A stretch of 64,000 nt of DNA from Catellatospora sp. IY07-71 (GCF_018326265.1 NZ_AP023360.1:6693001-6757000), one strand, 5' to 3'; numbered from the stretch's first letter, positions 27,956 to 37,435 are shown. Numbers and translations: made by a program. Notes: generated by a model from the sequence alone, not told the origin.

Positions 27956-29176
27956 GTGCATGACGTCAAACGGGGGCGGCATGGCGCTGGTTGGCGCCTG
28001 CTCGTCATCACGCTGACAACGGCGGCTCTAGGAGCCGCCGTTGGCGTGTACGCGTGGAGTTCAGACCAGGTGGCCGGCGCGGAGCCGACCACCGCGGTGC
28101 CGGTGTCACCGGCCGATGAGGCCAGGATCCCGCAGATCACCGGACGGTCGCTGACCGTCCTCGGCGCTGGCGACATCCTGGTGCATCCGGAGATGTGGGA
28201 TCAGGCCCGGCGCGACGGCGGCGGCCGGATGGACTTCGCGCCCATGCTGTCCGATGCGGCTGGGGCCGTCTCCGGCGCCGGTCTGGCGCTGTGCCACATG
28301 GAGACGCCGGTGGCCCCGCTCGGCGGGCCGTTCATCGGATTCCCCAAGTTCAGCGTGCCGCCGCAGATCGTGGACGGCATCAAGGCCACCGGCTACGACG
28401 GCTGCTCGACGGCCTCCAACCACGCCATCGACCGGGGCCCCGAGGGCGTGACCCGCACGCTGGACGCCCTCGACGCCGCCGGGATCGGGCACACAGGGAC
28501 ATACCGCACCGCAGCTGAGTCCCGGCTCCCCACGATCTACCCGGTGGACGGCGTCAAGATCGCCCATCTGTCCTACACGAAGCACTTCAACGGGCTCACC
28601 GAGCCCGCCGGCCTGGGCTGGATCGCCAACGAGATCGACCCCAAGAAGATCGCCTCGGACGCCAAGCAGGCCCGCAGGGCCGGCGCCGAGATCGTGATCG
28701 TCAGCATGCACTGGGGCACCGAGTACGAGCACGAACCCGACGTCGACCAGCAGAACTGGGCGCGGCAGGTAGCTGCCTCACCGGATGTCGACGTGATCTT
28801 CGGGCATCACGCACACGTCGTCCAGCCGATCGAGCAGGTGTCCGGCAAATGGGTCGTGTACGGCATGGGCAACCAGATCGCCCGGCACGCCGAACCGATC
28901 AACGAGAACCGTGAGGGCGCCATGGTGCGCTTCACGTTCACTCCGGCCGGGCCCCAGCGCTGGAAAGTCGCCCTGGTGGAGGCGCTACCGACCTTCGTCG
29001 ACCTCAATCCGGACATCCGCCTGGTCGACCTGGCGCAGGCGCTGCGCAGCCCGGGGCTGTCGCCGGGGCGCCGGCGCATCTACGAGGCCGCGATGGAGCG
29101 CATCGGCGGGCACCTGCTGACCCGCGCCGCCGGCAGCGAGCGGCTGTTCGTGCACGGCTTCCGGAGCCCGGCATGA
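27956..29176 (+). CDS. CapA-family PGA synthesis/export protein
   Basis: The 406-residue protein has an N-terminal membrane anchor (about residues 13-32) and the CapA metallophosphatase-like fold. This shows as SLTVLGAGDILVHP, the SNHAIDRG motif, MHWGTEY and GHHAHVVQPIE. CapA/PgsA is the extracytoplasmic partner of the poly-gamma-glutamate ligase PgsBC and is needed for polymer export or anchoring. GTG 27956 is the first start and seems leaderless. Its stop overlaps the next gene (ATGA at 29173-29176). With PgsB and PgsC two genes downstream, the PGA role is firmer here than for an isolated capA. Confidence 0.88.
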   Translation: MHDVKRGRHGAGWRLLVITLTTAALGAAVGVYAWSSDQVAGAEPTTAVPVSPADEARIPQITGRSLTVLGAGDILVHPEMWDQARRDGGGRMDFAPMLSDAAGAVSGAGLALCHMETPVAPLGGPFIGFPKFSVPPQIVDGIKATGYDGCSTASNHAIDRGPEGVTRTLDALDAAGIGHTGTYRTAAESRLPTIYPVDGVKIAHLSYTKHFNGLTEPAGLGWIANEIDPKKIASDAKQARRAGAEIVIVSMHWGTEYEHEPDVDQQNWARQVAASPDVDVIFGHHAHVVQPIEQVSGKWVVYGMGNQIARHAEPINENREGAMVRFTFTPAGPQRWKVALVEALPTFVDLNPDIRLVDLAQALRSPGLSPGRRRIYEAAMERIGGHLLTRAAGSERLFVHGFRSPA

Positions 29177-31416
29177 GCAGGCCCGACCCCGCCCCGGCGC
29201 CGGAAGGGCAGCGGGCCATGACCGGCAGCTCCAGCGCCCGCTCGCGCGAGGAACTCATCGACGAGCACATGCGCGCCGAGCGGGACGTCCTGAAGTGGCG
29301 GCGGCGCGCCCTCGACCAGCAGCTGCCCGCGGTCGGCTTCCCGAACGGCGCCGGCGCCCCGTCCACGGTCTACCTGCTGGCGATGGTGGTGCTGGCCCTG
29401 ACCGCGGTCGCCGTCTTCGCCGCGAACTCCGGCGCCGGCGTGCCGCAAGCCGTGCTGGACTCGCAGCGCGACTCGGTCAGCAAGCTCGCCCGGTCCATCG
29501 ACGCCGCCTACCGCCTGGACGTCGAGACGGTCGAACGCGCGGTCGACACCAACCGGACCTCGGCCGCGACCGACCCCAAGCACCTGCTCGAGGACGTGCT
29601 GCAGGCGCAGTCCTGGTCCGGGGCCGCCGTCCTCGACACGGCCACCTCGGCGGTGCAGTCGACGGCCGGTCTGGCGATTCCCGCCGACCTGCTGGCCGCG
29701 CCGCGTTCCCCGGACGGCACCGCCACGGCGATCACCGACGACGGGCCGTCGGTGCTGCACGCCGAACCCCTGGACGAGACCCACACCCTCATCGCCTTCC
29801 AGCCGGTGCGGATGCGCAACCTGCGCCTCAACCCCGACGCCGACCACGGCGTCCACCTGCTGACCACGAGCGGCGGCCACACCCTGGTGCAGGGCGTCGC
29901 CGCCGTCGACGAGCAGACACTGACGCCGCTGTTCACCGGGCTCGGCGCGATCACCGCGAGCACGTCGTCGGAGCACCTGCTACCCGGCGACGACCGGCGT
30001 CGCCTGGTGGTGGCGGCGGCGCCGATCCGCTCGGCCGGGCTGGTCGTCGCGTCGCTGGTGAGCACCGAAGTCGCGGCGGGCACGCCGCTGATGCACGGCA
30101 TCGTGCTCGGAGGCAGCCTGCTGGTCGCGGCGCTGACCTCGTTCGCGCTGATGCGGCTCTCGCTGCTCGTGCCGCTGCGCCGGCTGCTGCGCCGCGCCAA
30201 GGCCGACGCGTGCGGTGAGCCGGTGAAGCAGCGCCAGTCGCTGCGTACGGCGGAGATGTTCCGCATCGCGCGGGCGTTGGCGGTGTCGTCGAACGCCTCG
30301 CTGCGGGCCAGGCGCTGGCGGCCCGCGGCGGTGACCGGGCTGGTGGCGAGTACGGTCGTCACGTTGGCGTGGGCTGGTGCCGTGGCCACGGTCGCCTACC
30401 GGACGCGCCCGGCCGAGGTGCCCGCGCAGCTGGTGATCGACGAGGAGAATCGCGCCGAGTCGGCCGCGGTGATGCTCGGCCACGTTCTCGACACCGGCCT
30501 GTCGAGCGTGTCGCGGCTGGTCGGCGAGGTTGGTGCCAAGGACCCGGCGGCGGCGGAGCGCCGGCTGGAGCGGGTGCTGGCCGACGAGGACCGCTTCCGC
30601 AGCGTGTACCTGGTGGATGCGGCGGGCCGGCCGGTGGCGCAGGCCGGTGCGGAGCCGCTGCGGCAGCAGCAGCCGCTGGCCGGTGAGATCGGCGTCCGCC
30701 TGGACCAGGCGGCGGGCCGGGTCCCGGTGATCTACGCGTACCGGGTGGCGGGCGACGGCAACGGCGTCGTGGCGGAGTTCGACGTGGATGGCCTGCGTGG
30801 CGTGCTTCGCCAGAGCGGCGGCCGTGCCCGTGTGGTCGATGCGGAGATGCGCACCGTCCTGGACTCGGAGGGCTATCTCGCGTTCCAGCCGCTGGCGGGG
30901 ACGATCGTGCAGCGTGTGGCGACGGCGACGCTGCCGGGCGGCACGGCCAGCGAGACGGGCCGGACGACCGCCGGCCACGTCCTGGTAGCCGCGACCGGCC
31001 TGGTCAACCCGACCACGGTGGCGCATCTGGAATGGTCGCTGGTGGTGGAGCAGGACGTCGCCGCGATGTGGCTGCCGCAGTCGACGACGCGGCGGTGGAC
31101 GCTGCTGGCGGCGGGCATCGCCGCGGCCTTCGCCGTCCTGACGCTTGCCTGGCACTTCTTCGTCTTCGTACGGCCGCTGCGCCGGCTCGCCGACACAGCC
31201 GACCGCATCAGCGGCGGCGACTTCGAGATGCCCGTGCCGCCGCAGCGGCATGACGAGATCGGCATCATCGCCATGTGCCTGGAGATCTGCCGGCAGGTCC
31301 GGCACACGGGCTCGGCACGATTCGGCGGCGCCGTGCGGATGCGTGGTTCCGAGAGCGACTTCACCTCGGTCCTGCCCCGAGCCCGCAGCCGGCGGCCCGA
31401 GACGGCGGAGGCCTGA
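29173..31416 (+). CDS. Membrane protein with two extracytoplasmic sensor regions and HAMP domain
   Basis: The 747-residue protein has four predicted membrane helices (near residues 64-86, 305-330, 380-403 and 637-657). They enclose two large extracellular segments of Cache-like composition (such as DEDRFRSVYLVDAAGRPVAQAG). A HAMP linker follows the last helix (PLRRLADTADRISGGDFEMPVP). There is no kinase, cyclase or methyl-accepting domain after the HAMP, only a short basic tail. It is an internal duplication: membrane, sensor, membrane, twice. It is coupled to capA by ATGA and ends one base before the TTG start region of pgsB. A sensing or scaffold role in PGA synthesis is inferred from position. 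Confidence 0.7.
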   Translation: MSRPDPAPAPEGQRAMTGSSSARSREELIDEHMRAERDVLKWRRRALDQQLPAVGFPNGAGAPSTVYLLAMVVLALTAVAVFAANSGAGVPQAVLDSQRDSVSKLARSIDAAYRLDVETVERAVDTNRTSAATDPKHLLEDVLQAQSWSGAAVLDTATSAVQSTAGLAIPADLLAAPRSPDGTATAITDDGPSVLHAEPLDETHTLIAFQPVRMRNLRLNPDADHGVHLLTTSGGHTLVQGVAAVDEQTLTPLFTGLGAITASTSSEHLLPGDDRRRLVVAAAPIRSAGLVVASLVSTEVAAGTPLMHGIVLGGSLLVAALTSFALMRLSLLVPLRRLLRRAKADACGEPVKQRQSLRTAEMFRIARALAVSSNASLRARRWRPAAVTGLVASTVVTLAWAGAVATVAYRTRPAEVPAQLVIDEENRAESAAVMLGHVLDTGLSSVSRLVGEVGAKDPAAAERRLERVLADEDRFRSVYLVDAAGRPVAQAGAEPLRQQQPLAGEIGVRLDQAAGRVPVIYAYRVAGDGNGVVAEFDVDGLRGVLRQSGGRARVVDAEMRTVLDSEGYLAFQPLAGTIVQRVATATLPGGTASETGRTTAGHVLVAATGLVNPTTVAHLEWSLVVEQDVAAMWLPQSTTRRWTLLAAGIAAAFAVLTLAWHFFVFVRPLRRLADTADRISGGDFEMPVPPQRHDEIGIIAMCLEICRQVRHTGSARFGGAVRMRGSESDFTSVLPRARSRRPETAEA

Positions 31417-31417
31417 G

Positions 31418-32692
31418 TTGTACTACCTCTACACGGTGTTCGCGTTGTGCTGCCTGGCGCTGCTGGGCGCCGGCGTCGTCGAGCAGCGCAAGCACTACCG
31501 AAACCTGGCGGTGATCCCCAACCGGGTGCTCGTCAACGGCATCCGCGGCAAGAGCTCCATCACGCGGCTGTGCGCCGGCGCGCTGCGCGGCGGCGGGCAG
31601 GTCGTGGTCGCCAAGACGACCGGCACCGCGGCGCGGTTCATCTTCCCGGACGCCAGCGAGGAACCGGTGTACCGCAAGTTCGGCATCGCCAACGTCGTCG
31701 AGCAGATCGGCATCGTCCGCCGCGCGGCGGTGTACCACCCGGACGCGCTCGTCATCGAGTGCATGGCGGTGATGCCGGCGCTGCAGGAGGTCAACCAGAG
31801 CAAGCTGATCCGCTCGAACATCGGCGTGCTGTGCAACGTACGTGAGGACCACCTCGCCGAGATGGGCCCGACCCTGGACGATGTCGCGCGCTCGCTGAGC
31901 CGCTCCATGCCGGTCGGCGGGGTGTGCATCACCGCCGAGCGCGACCGCCTGCACATCCTGCAGCAGGAGGCCGACGCGCGCGGCTGCAGGCTCATCGCCG
32001 TCGACCCGGAGTCGGTCACCGACGCCGAGATGGCCGGCTTCGGCTGGATCACGTTCAAGGAGAACGTGGCCATCGCGCTGGCGGTCGCCGAGCAGCTGGG
32101 CGTCGACCGCGACAGCGCCCTGGCCGGTATGTGGAACGCGCCGCCGGACCCCGGCGTGCTGTCGGTGGTACGGGTGCAGCACGGCGCCAAGCGCATCCGC
32201 TTCGCCAACGTCTTCGCCGCCAACGACCCCGAATCCACCCTGATGAACATCGGGCAGCTGGAAACCCAGGAGCTGATCGGCCGCCCGCTCAACGTGGTCA
32301 TCAACTGCCGGCCGGACCGGGTGGAGCGCAACGGCCAGATGGGCGCCATGACCGAGCACCTGGACCCGCAGCGCATCCTGCTCATCGGCGAGACCACCCG
32401 CAGCGCCCGCGCGACGGTGCCCGAACACCTGCAGGACCGCATCGTCGACCTCGGCGTGCGCATGTCGCCGCACATGCTGCTCGAGCGGGTGATGAGCGCG
32501 GTCGACGACGGCTCGTCGCTTGTCGCGGTGGGCAACATCCACGGCCAGGGCGAGGTGCTGCTGCACGAGCTGGCCAACCTGCCCAGCTGGGTGCCGGCGG
32601 AGCAGCCGCCTGCCGCAGCCGCCACGCCGGCGCCCGTGCCGGGCCCGCGCCAACCCGTCGACGAGACGGTCGTCCTGGAGAGAATACGATGA
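31418..32692 (+). CDS. pgsB: Poly-gamma-glutamate synthase PgsB/CapB
   Basis: The 424-residue amide ligase begins with a membrane helix (LYYLYTVFALCCLALLGAG). The P-loop-like ATP site NGIRGKSS spans residues 40-47, followed by AKTTGTAARFI, the ECMAV motif and NVREDH. These are the hallmarks of the Mur-ligase-like PgsB/CapB enzymes that polymerise glutamate through gamma-linkages with PgsC in the membrane. The start is a rare TTG at 31418, chosen because GGAGG lies 6 bases upstream and no other start fits the conserved N-terminus. The stop overlaps pgsC (ATGA at 32689-32692). Confidence 0.93.
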   Translation: MYYLYTVFALCCLALLGAGVVEQRKHYRNLAVIPNRVLVNGIRGKSSITRLCAGALRGGGQVVVAKTTGTAARFIFPDASEEPVYRKFGIANVVEQIGIVRRAAVYHPDALVIECMAVMPALQEVNQSKLIRSNIGVLCNVREDHLAEMGPTLDDVARSLSRSMPVGGVCITAERDRLHILQQEADARGCRLIAVDPESVTDAEMAGFGWITFKENVAIALAVAEQLGVDRDSALAGMWNAPPDPGVLSVVRVQHGAKRIRFANVFAANDPESTLMNIGQLETQELIGRPLNVVINCRPDRVERNGQMGAMTEHLDPQRILLIGETTRSARATVPEHLQDRIVDLGVRMSPHMLLERVMSAVDDGSSLVAVGNIHGQGEVLLHELANLPSWVPAEQPPAAAATPAPVPGPRQPVDETVVLERIR

Positions 32693-33174
32693 TCATCAAC
32701 GGGGAGCTCAACGCTCAGCTGGCCACCGCCTGCCTGGGCATCGGCCTCGTCTTCGCCCTGATGTGCTACCTGACGACCAACCTGTCGCCCGGCGGCATGA
32801 TCACTCCCGGTTGGATCGCGCTGGCCCTGGTCGAGGATCCGCTGCAGGCTGCCATCATCGTCGTGATGACGGTCGTGACGTACCTGCTGACCCGCCTCCT
32901 GCAGAAGATCGTCATCCTCTACGGCAAGCGCCTGTTCGCCGCGATCGTGCTGCTCAGCGTGCTGCTCCAGCTGACGTTGTTCATCATCGTCGAGCGCGAC
33001 GTGCCGCTGCTGTTCGCCCATCAGACGCTCGGCTTCGTCGCGCCCGGCCTCATCGCGTACCAGCTGGTGCGGCAGCCTCCCAAGGCGACGATCCTCGCCA
33101 CCGGCATGGTCACCGCGGTCACCTACGGCGTCGCGATCAGCGGCATCGTCGCCGGTTTCATCCCCGTCAGCTAA
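32689..33174 (+). CDS. pgsC: Poly-gamma-glutamate synthase membrane subunit PgsC/CapC
   Basis: The 161-residue integral membrane protein has five or so hydrophobic helices and the conserved PgsC pattern NLSPGGMITPGWIALAL near residue 32. It forms the polymerase complex with PgsB. The start overlaps the pgsB stop by four bases, so the two subunits are translationally coupled. Typical Bacillus loci continue with capA and capE; here capA is first in the operon and no capE-like small gene is seen. Confidence 0.93.
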   Translation: MIINGELNAQLATACLGIGLVFALMCYLTTNLSPGGMITPGWIALALVEDPLQAAIIVVMTVVTYLLTRLLQKIVILYGKRLFAAIVLLSVLLQLTLFIIVERDVPLLFAHQTLGFVAPGLIAYQLVRQPPKATILATGMVTAVTYGVAISGIVAGFIPVS

Positions 33175-33200
33175 CCCTCGGCAGATTAGGCAGCATCGTT

Positions 33201-34241
33201 ATGGCACACCGCCGTGGCTTCCGGGGCCGCACGGCCCTGATCCTCACCACCGTCACCGGCGTCCTGGCCGGCGCGGGCGCCCTAGCGCTCGCACTGCGCG
33301 ACAACACGCAGCCTGACCCTGCCGCGCAGCCGCAGGTCGTGGCGCAGCCGAGCGCCACGACCACGGACGGGCTGTCGTTCCGGCGCCTGCAGGATCCTCC
33401 CCGCACCGAGGTGGTCGGCCAGGACGGCAAGCCCGTCGCCGTGCTCACCGACGGGTCACGCACCGTCCAGCTGGCGGGCCCGCGGCGGACCTTCGCCGAG
33501 CCGCGGTTCACCAACGCCAAGATCAAGAGCGGCTGGTGGGTACGCCTGGCGCCCGCCGAGTGGACCGCCGACGGCGCCGAGCAGGACTGGTTCCGGCCGT
33601 GGCTGCGCGACGCGCTGGCCGACCGCAGCCCTGACGTGCTCGCCGTGGCGATGGAGTACACCTACGGCGCCAACCCGCAGAAGAAGAACGGCCTGCAGAT
33701 CGCCGGGGACGCGGCGTTCGGGCCGCTGTCCGAGATCGACCCCGACGGGCGGGCGGAGAACTCCGACTTCTACGACTACCTCGGCGTGTCCTGGAAGTTC
33801 TCCGACGGCAAGAAGGAGCAGCCCAGCGCCACACATCTGCGCAGCCTCGACTGCTCGGGCTTCCTGCGCATGGTCTACGGATACCGCCTGGGCTACCCGC
33901 TGCGCGGCACCAACACCCCCGGCGTCGGCCTGCCCCGGCGCGCCTACGCCATGGCCGAGTTCGGACCCGGCGCGCAGCTCATGCCGAACACCGGTAAGCG
34001 CGCCAAGGGCCTGGACCGGCTGCTCCCCGGTGACCTGCTGTTCTTCAACGCCGGCCCCGTCCAGGGCACCAACATCGAGCACTCCGGAATGTACATGGGC
34101 GTCGACGACCGCGGTCATCACCGGTTCATCTCCAGCCGGACCACCGCCAACGGCCCGACGTTCGGCGACCTGGGCGGCGAGTCGATCCTCGACGGCACCG
34201 GCTACTGGGCGGTGCGGCTGCGCACCGCCCGGCGCATCTGA
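33201..34241 (+). CDS. NlpC/P60 hydrolase of the PGA operon (PgdS-like position)
   Basis: The 346-residue protein has a signal anchor (about residues 10-32), a linker region and a C-terminal NlpC/P60 domain. The catalytic Cys218 lies in LDCSGFLRMVYG, GDLLFFNAG follows, and His294 lies in IEHSGMYMGV. It follows pgsC by 26 bases. In Bacillus subtilis the NlpC/P60 enzyme PgdS, a PGA depolymerase, is encoded right after the pgs operon, so a polymer-trimming or release role is likely here. A peptidoglycan substrate cannot be excluded. The ATG at 33201 has only a weak upstream AGG. Confidence 0.82.
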   Translation: MAHRRGFRGRTALILTTVTGVLAGAGALALALRDNTQPDPAAQPQVVAQPSATTTDGLSFRRLQDPPRTEVVGQDGKPVAVLTDGSRTVQLAGPRRTFAEPRFTNAKIKSGWWVRLAPAEWTADGAEQDWFRPWLRDALADRSPDVLAVAMEYTYGANPQKKNGLQIAGDAAFGPLSEIDPDGRAENSDFYDYLGVSWKFSDGKKEQPSATHLRSLDCSGFLRMVYGYRLGYPLRGTNTPGVGLPRRAYAMAEFGPGAQLMPNTGKRAKGLDRLLPGDLLFFNAGPVQGTNIEHSGMYMGVDDRGHHRFISSRTTANGPTFGDLGGESILDGTGYWAVRLRTARRI

Positions 34242-34256
34242 GCACCGGCCGGCTGC

Positions 34257-35177
34257 TCAGCGCCCGGCGTACAGGCTGCCGACCGCCTTGGCCGCGGCCA
34301 GCAGCCGCGACTGGTCCCCACGCACCGACCAGCTCAGCTCCAGGTGGATGAACGGCGTGCCCAGCCGGGCCGCCGACTGGCCCTGCACGTTGGTGGTGCC
34401 TTCCAGCCGCCCACACCGCTGAGCCCACGCCCGACACGCCGCGATGCCAGCCTGGTCCAGCAACGCGGCAAGCCGGCGGGCATCGCGGGTGACGTCGGCG
34501 GAACCGGCCGACACCACCGCGTCGGCCCCCTCAAGGTTCCGGTCGGCGAACCCGTGCAGTTGCACCTGCGGCAGCCCACCGCGGGCGAACTCGTCGGCCA
34601 TCGTGTGGAACACCGATCCGTCGTTGTGCGCGACGTCGCCGTCCCCGCCAGCCGTCTGCCGATGCGCCCCGGCAATGAGAAGCACGGCGCCGGGTGTGCT
34701 GCGGGCAACCTCCAGGCCCAGGTCGTCCGTGTTCACGTCGAATCCTGGATGCGGCACCTCGACCACCACGCGCGGGGCCGTGGATCGGTCCACCAGGACC
34801 ACACCCCACGGCCGGTCGCCGTCCCGGTCGGCGGTGAACAGGCTGTACGGCCGGCCCGTCCGCGGATCGGTGCCCTGGAACGTGCGGAACCCCAGCTCGC
34901 CGAACGTGCGGTCGAGGACTTCCGTGTCGGCGTGGTCGCGCAGCAGCGCCTCGACCGCAGCACGTGCCTGCGCACGCTCGCGAGCGGTGGGGTCACGGTA
35001 GAAGGCGTTCGGCGACAGTCCCGCGGTCATCTCCTCGATGATCGCGACATGGTCGACAGTCGGCTGTGTCGGCCCCTCGGGGGAGGTCGTCGCGCATCCG
35101 GCAGCGAGCAGGGTCGCAGCGGCGGCCAGCAAGCCGACGCGGCACTGCCTGGCTCGACCGGCCGGTGGGAAGATCAC
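34257..35177 (-). CDS. Lipoprotein resembling PGA hydrolases / N-formylglutamate amidohydrolases
   Basis: The 306-residue product starts with a lipoprotein signal ending LLAAGC. Metal-ligand-like motifs follow in order: VEVPHPGFDVNTDDLG (His, Asp), IAGAHRQT, DVAHND, VQLHGFAD and, near the C-terminus, FIHLELSWSVR. The last motif and the TTNVQG before it resemble the GVQLELS region of zinc-dependent PGA hydrolases. The family is not certain. The gene is convergent with the PGA operon and ends 15 bases from it. A surface enzyme acting on gamma-glutamyl polymer is inferred from the motifs and place. Confidence 0.55.
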   Translation of the reverse strand: MIFPPAGRARQCRVGLLAAAATLLAAGCATTSPEGPTQPTVDHVAIIEEMTAGLSPNAFYRDPTARERAQARAAVEALLRDHADTEVLDRTFGELGFRTFQGTDPRTGRPYSLFTADRDGDRPWGVVLVDRSTAPRVVVEVPHPGFDVNTDDLGLEVARSTPGAVLLIAGAHRQTAGGDGDVAHNDGSVFHTMADEFARGGLPQVQLHGFADRNLEGADAVVSAGSADVTRDARRLAALLDQAGIAACRAWAQRCGRLEGTTNVQGQSAARLGTPFIHLELSWSVRGDQSRLLAAAKAVGSLYAGR

Positions 35178-35378
35178 CGCAAGAGGTTAGCCGAACGGCC
35201 GGGCCGGTGGAGACCCCCGAAAACCTTCAGTGACAAATCTCCCGCATGCTGTCACCTGGGACGACACGATGCGAGAAAAGGTGGATGCGAGTCGAAGGTC
35301 CGGTCCTGAATCAGAGCGCTATTCCGCGGTGCATTCGGTGCCCTCGAGCCCGAATCGGGCGCCAACCCCCACTCCGGG

Positions 35379-35978
35379 TCAGAGCCCTGACGGGTGGTCG
35401 GACAGCCAGTCGCGGTAGCGGTGCTTCAGCTCATCGCGCTGCTCGCGCGCTGGCAGGACGACGTCGGCCCCGCCGTCGTACGGGTGGTAGAGCCAGTGCA
35501 GGTCCAGGGGCGCGACCATGACATTCGCCAGTTCGTCGTCGGCGACAGCGCGTAGCAGCCCGTCGATGCATTGCGGTGTCCACTGCAACGCCTCGACGTA
35601 GAGCTGATGAAAGGTCCGGTACTCCGGATCTTCCGGGTCTTCCACGAACGTTCGCCAGTGGTGTGCCCGAGGTGCGACCTCCGCACGCCGCGGCCACCGC
35701 TGAGGTGTGAGCTCCTCCGTGTCGGTCCACTCGGTGGTGATGACGAGGACCAGCGGCCCGGCTCCCAGCTGGTCGAGAACGGTGTAATGCCGGTCGAGCA
35801 CCGTGCCGTACTCGTCTTCGTTATCGGGATAACGCTTGGAACCGGGCAAGCTGTGGAACCTGACCCAACGATCCGGGTAGCGCGAGCGCAGCAGGTACGC
35901 CATCGGCGGGCACTCCGGCCACTGTTGCTCCCACAGGTCGGTCAGAGCCTGCGGTCGCGGGTACCGGCTGGAGATCAT
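35379..35978 (-). CDS. DUF3885-like protein
   Basis: The 199-residue soluble protein has the segment SRYPDRWVRFHSLPGSKRYPDNEDEYGTVLDRHYTVLDQLGAG. This matches the conserved core of DUF3885-type proteins (WVRFHSLPxSKRY). The C-terminus contains a Trp/Tyr-rich part (LDLHWLYHPYDGGADVVLP). Proteins of this class are found near toxin-immunity genes in actinobacteria, but no toxin gene is adjacent here. The ATG at 35978 is the first start. No function is known. Confidence 0.6.
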   Translation of the reverse strand: MISSRYPRPQALTDLWEQQWPECPPMAYLLRSRYPDRWVRFHSLPGSKRYPDNEDEYGTVLDRHYTVLDQLGAGPLVLVITTEWTDTEELTPQRWPRRAEVAPRAHHWRTFVEDPEDPEYRTFHQLYVEALQWTPQCIDGLLRAVADDELANVMVAPLDLHWLYHPYDGGADVVLPAREQRDELKHRYRDWLSDHPSGL

Positions 35979-36087
35979 CCTGCAGTTCTACCGCACCCGG
36001 AAGCCACGGATTGTGGGGACCGGCGGGCGACATGGATCGGACGGATACCGTTAGGCTCCTGCCTCCACGCGAGGACCAGGAGAGCAC

Positions 36088-36615
36088 ATGACGGAGTCGC
36101 CACCAGCCGGGTGGTACGCCGACGCCGACGACTACCTGCGCTACTGGACCGGCGAACGCTGGTCGGACCACACCGCCCCAGCCGGCCGGGCGCTACCGCC
36201 GCCGAGCCCCTCGGCACACGTAGCCTCCGGGACACCCCGGTCCACCATCGCCCGGACTCTGCTCAGCGCCGTGATCCTCGGGTCGCTGACGATCCTCGCC
36301 AACCGGGCCGCCGAATGGGGACTCGCCGCGCTGTCGTTGCCGAGCCACGGCGTCCTGCGCGACTGGGGCGCGCTCGGACTGCTCGCCCTCGTGCTGTGCC
36401 TGCCCGCGGCCCGAGTCGGCTACCGCAAACGGGATCTCATGCTGCTGCTCATTCCGTTCTACAGCTTCTTCCTGGCATGCCGGATCGTCTGGCGGATCGC
36501 TTACCTGCCCTTCGCGGACTGGCTGCCACGCGAGGAAGACGCCGCGAACTGGCGGCAGGTCCCGCACCCCACGCTGCCAGGCGAACTACTGTATGCCCGA
36601 ATTGGACAGAAGTGA
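36088..36615 (+). CDS. DUF2510 membrane protein
   Basis: The 175-residue protein starts with a DUF2510 motif (PAGWYADADDYLRYWTGERWSDHT), a small aromatic module common at the N-terminus of actinobacterial membrane proteins. It is followed by a Pro/Ala linker and three hydrophobic helices (about 56-78, 92-112 and 118-140). ATG 36088 is preceded by AGGAG at 7 bases. The module is thought to help membrane-protein organisation; no enzyme domain is present. Confidence 0.7.
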   Translation: MTESPPAGWYADADDYLRYWTGERWSDHTAPAGRALPPPSPSAHVASGTPRSTIARTLLSAVILGSLTILANRAAEWGLAALSLPSHGVLRDWGALGLLALVLCLPAARVGYRKRDLMLLLIPFYSFFLACRIVWRIAYLPFADWLPREEDAANWRQVPHPTLPGELLYARIGQK

Positions 36616-36780
36616 CCGACCTGAACCTGGCGGCGGCAGCGGGCGCTCGGAGCCGTTGTTCGGCGTCGGTCTGGTCCTGATCGGTGACGCCTGCGGATGC
36701 ATGGCGCGGTCGGTGTTGCCTGGCACTGCCGCACTACGATGACCGCGCGGCCGGGTGCCATGGGCGGGGAGACGGGGAAC

Positions 36781-37347
36781 ATGTCCTGGGTTGAGGAGGT
36801 CCTGCGTCAGCGACGCCGACGACGGACGTGGGGCCGGATCGCCATGGTGCTGGCGCTCGTGACCCCGCTTGCCCTCCACCTCAGCCGGCCGTACTGGGAG
36901 CAGTACCGAGGCGGGCAGGAAGCCGAAGCGCGCGCGGCAGCCCTTCGGCAGTACGAGACAGTGGTGCGTCCGGCGGTTCGTGCCCTGTTGGCATACGACT
37001 ACCGCGACTTTGACGGCGCGGTAGCGCATGGACAGGCGTTCCTTACCGGCCCGTTCGCCGCCGAGTACGCCGCCGCCATGGCGTCACTGCGCACGACCGC
37101 ATTCGCGGAGCAGGCCGTGGTCACCGTGGACGACCCTACTCTGGTCCTCGACGAGCGTGGGCAACACCGGTCCGAGGTGATGGCCTACGTGACGCAGCGA
37201 CGGCGCTCGAACCGCCTGGCCGGGGTCGAGATCACCTATTGCCGGGTCCTGGTCACCCTGAAACGTGCCGGCTCGGGCTGGAAGGTGGCACGGTTCGTCG
37301 TCATGCCGAATTCGACGGTAGAGATCTCGCCTGCCGCCGTACCGTAA
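36781..37347 (+). CDS. Single-pass membrane protein, Mce-associated-like
   Basis: The 188-residue protein has a basic N-terminus (LRQRRRRRTWGR), one membrane helix (about residues 18-36) and a C-terminal domain with the pattern LLAYDYRDFDGAVAHGQAFLTGPFAAEYAAAM. This pattern resembles the extracellular domain of Mce-associated membrane proteins (NTF2-like fold). ATG 36781 has GGGGAG 9 bases upstream; an upstream in-frame ATG at 36697 lacks a ribosome site and would add a non-conserved extension. Its function is unknown and no mce genes are near. Confidence 0.6.
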   Translation: MSWVEEVLRQRRRRRTWGRIAMVLALVTPLALHLSRPYWEQYRGGQEAEARAAALRQYETVVRPAVRALLAYDYRDFDGAVAHGQAFLTGPFAAEYAAAMASLRTTAFAEQAVVTVDDPTLVLDERGQHRSEVMAYVTQRRRSNRLAGVEITYCRVLVTLKRAGSGWKVARFVVMPNSTVEISPAAVP

Positions 37348-37435
37348 CCTGTCACCGCTCACGTGCCCGCTGCCGGATCGACTGCAACCCGCCACTGCCG
37401 TAGACGATCACTGCCATCGAAGACTGGACGCGCCG

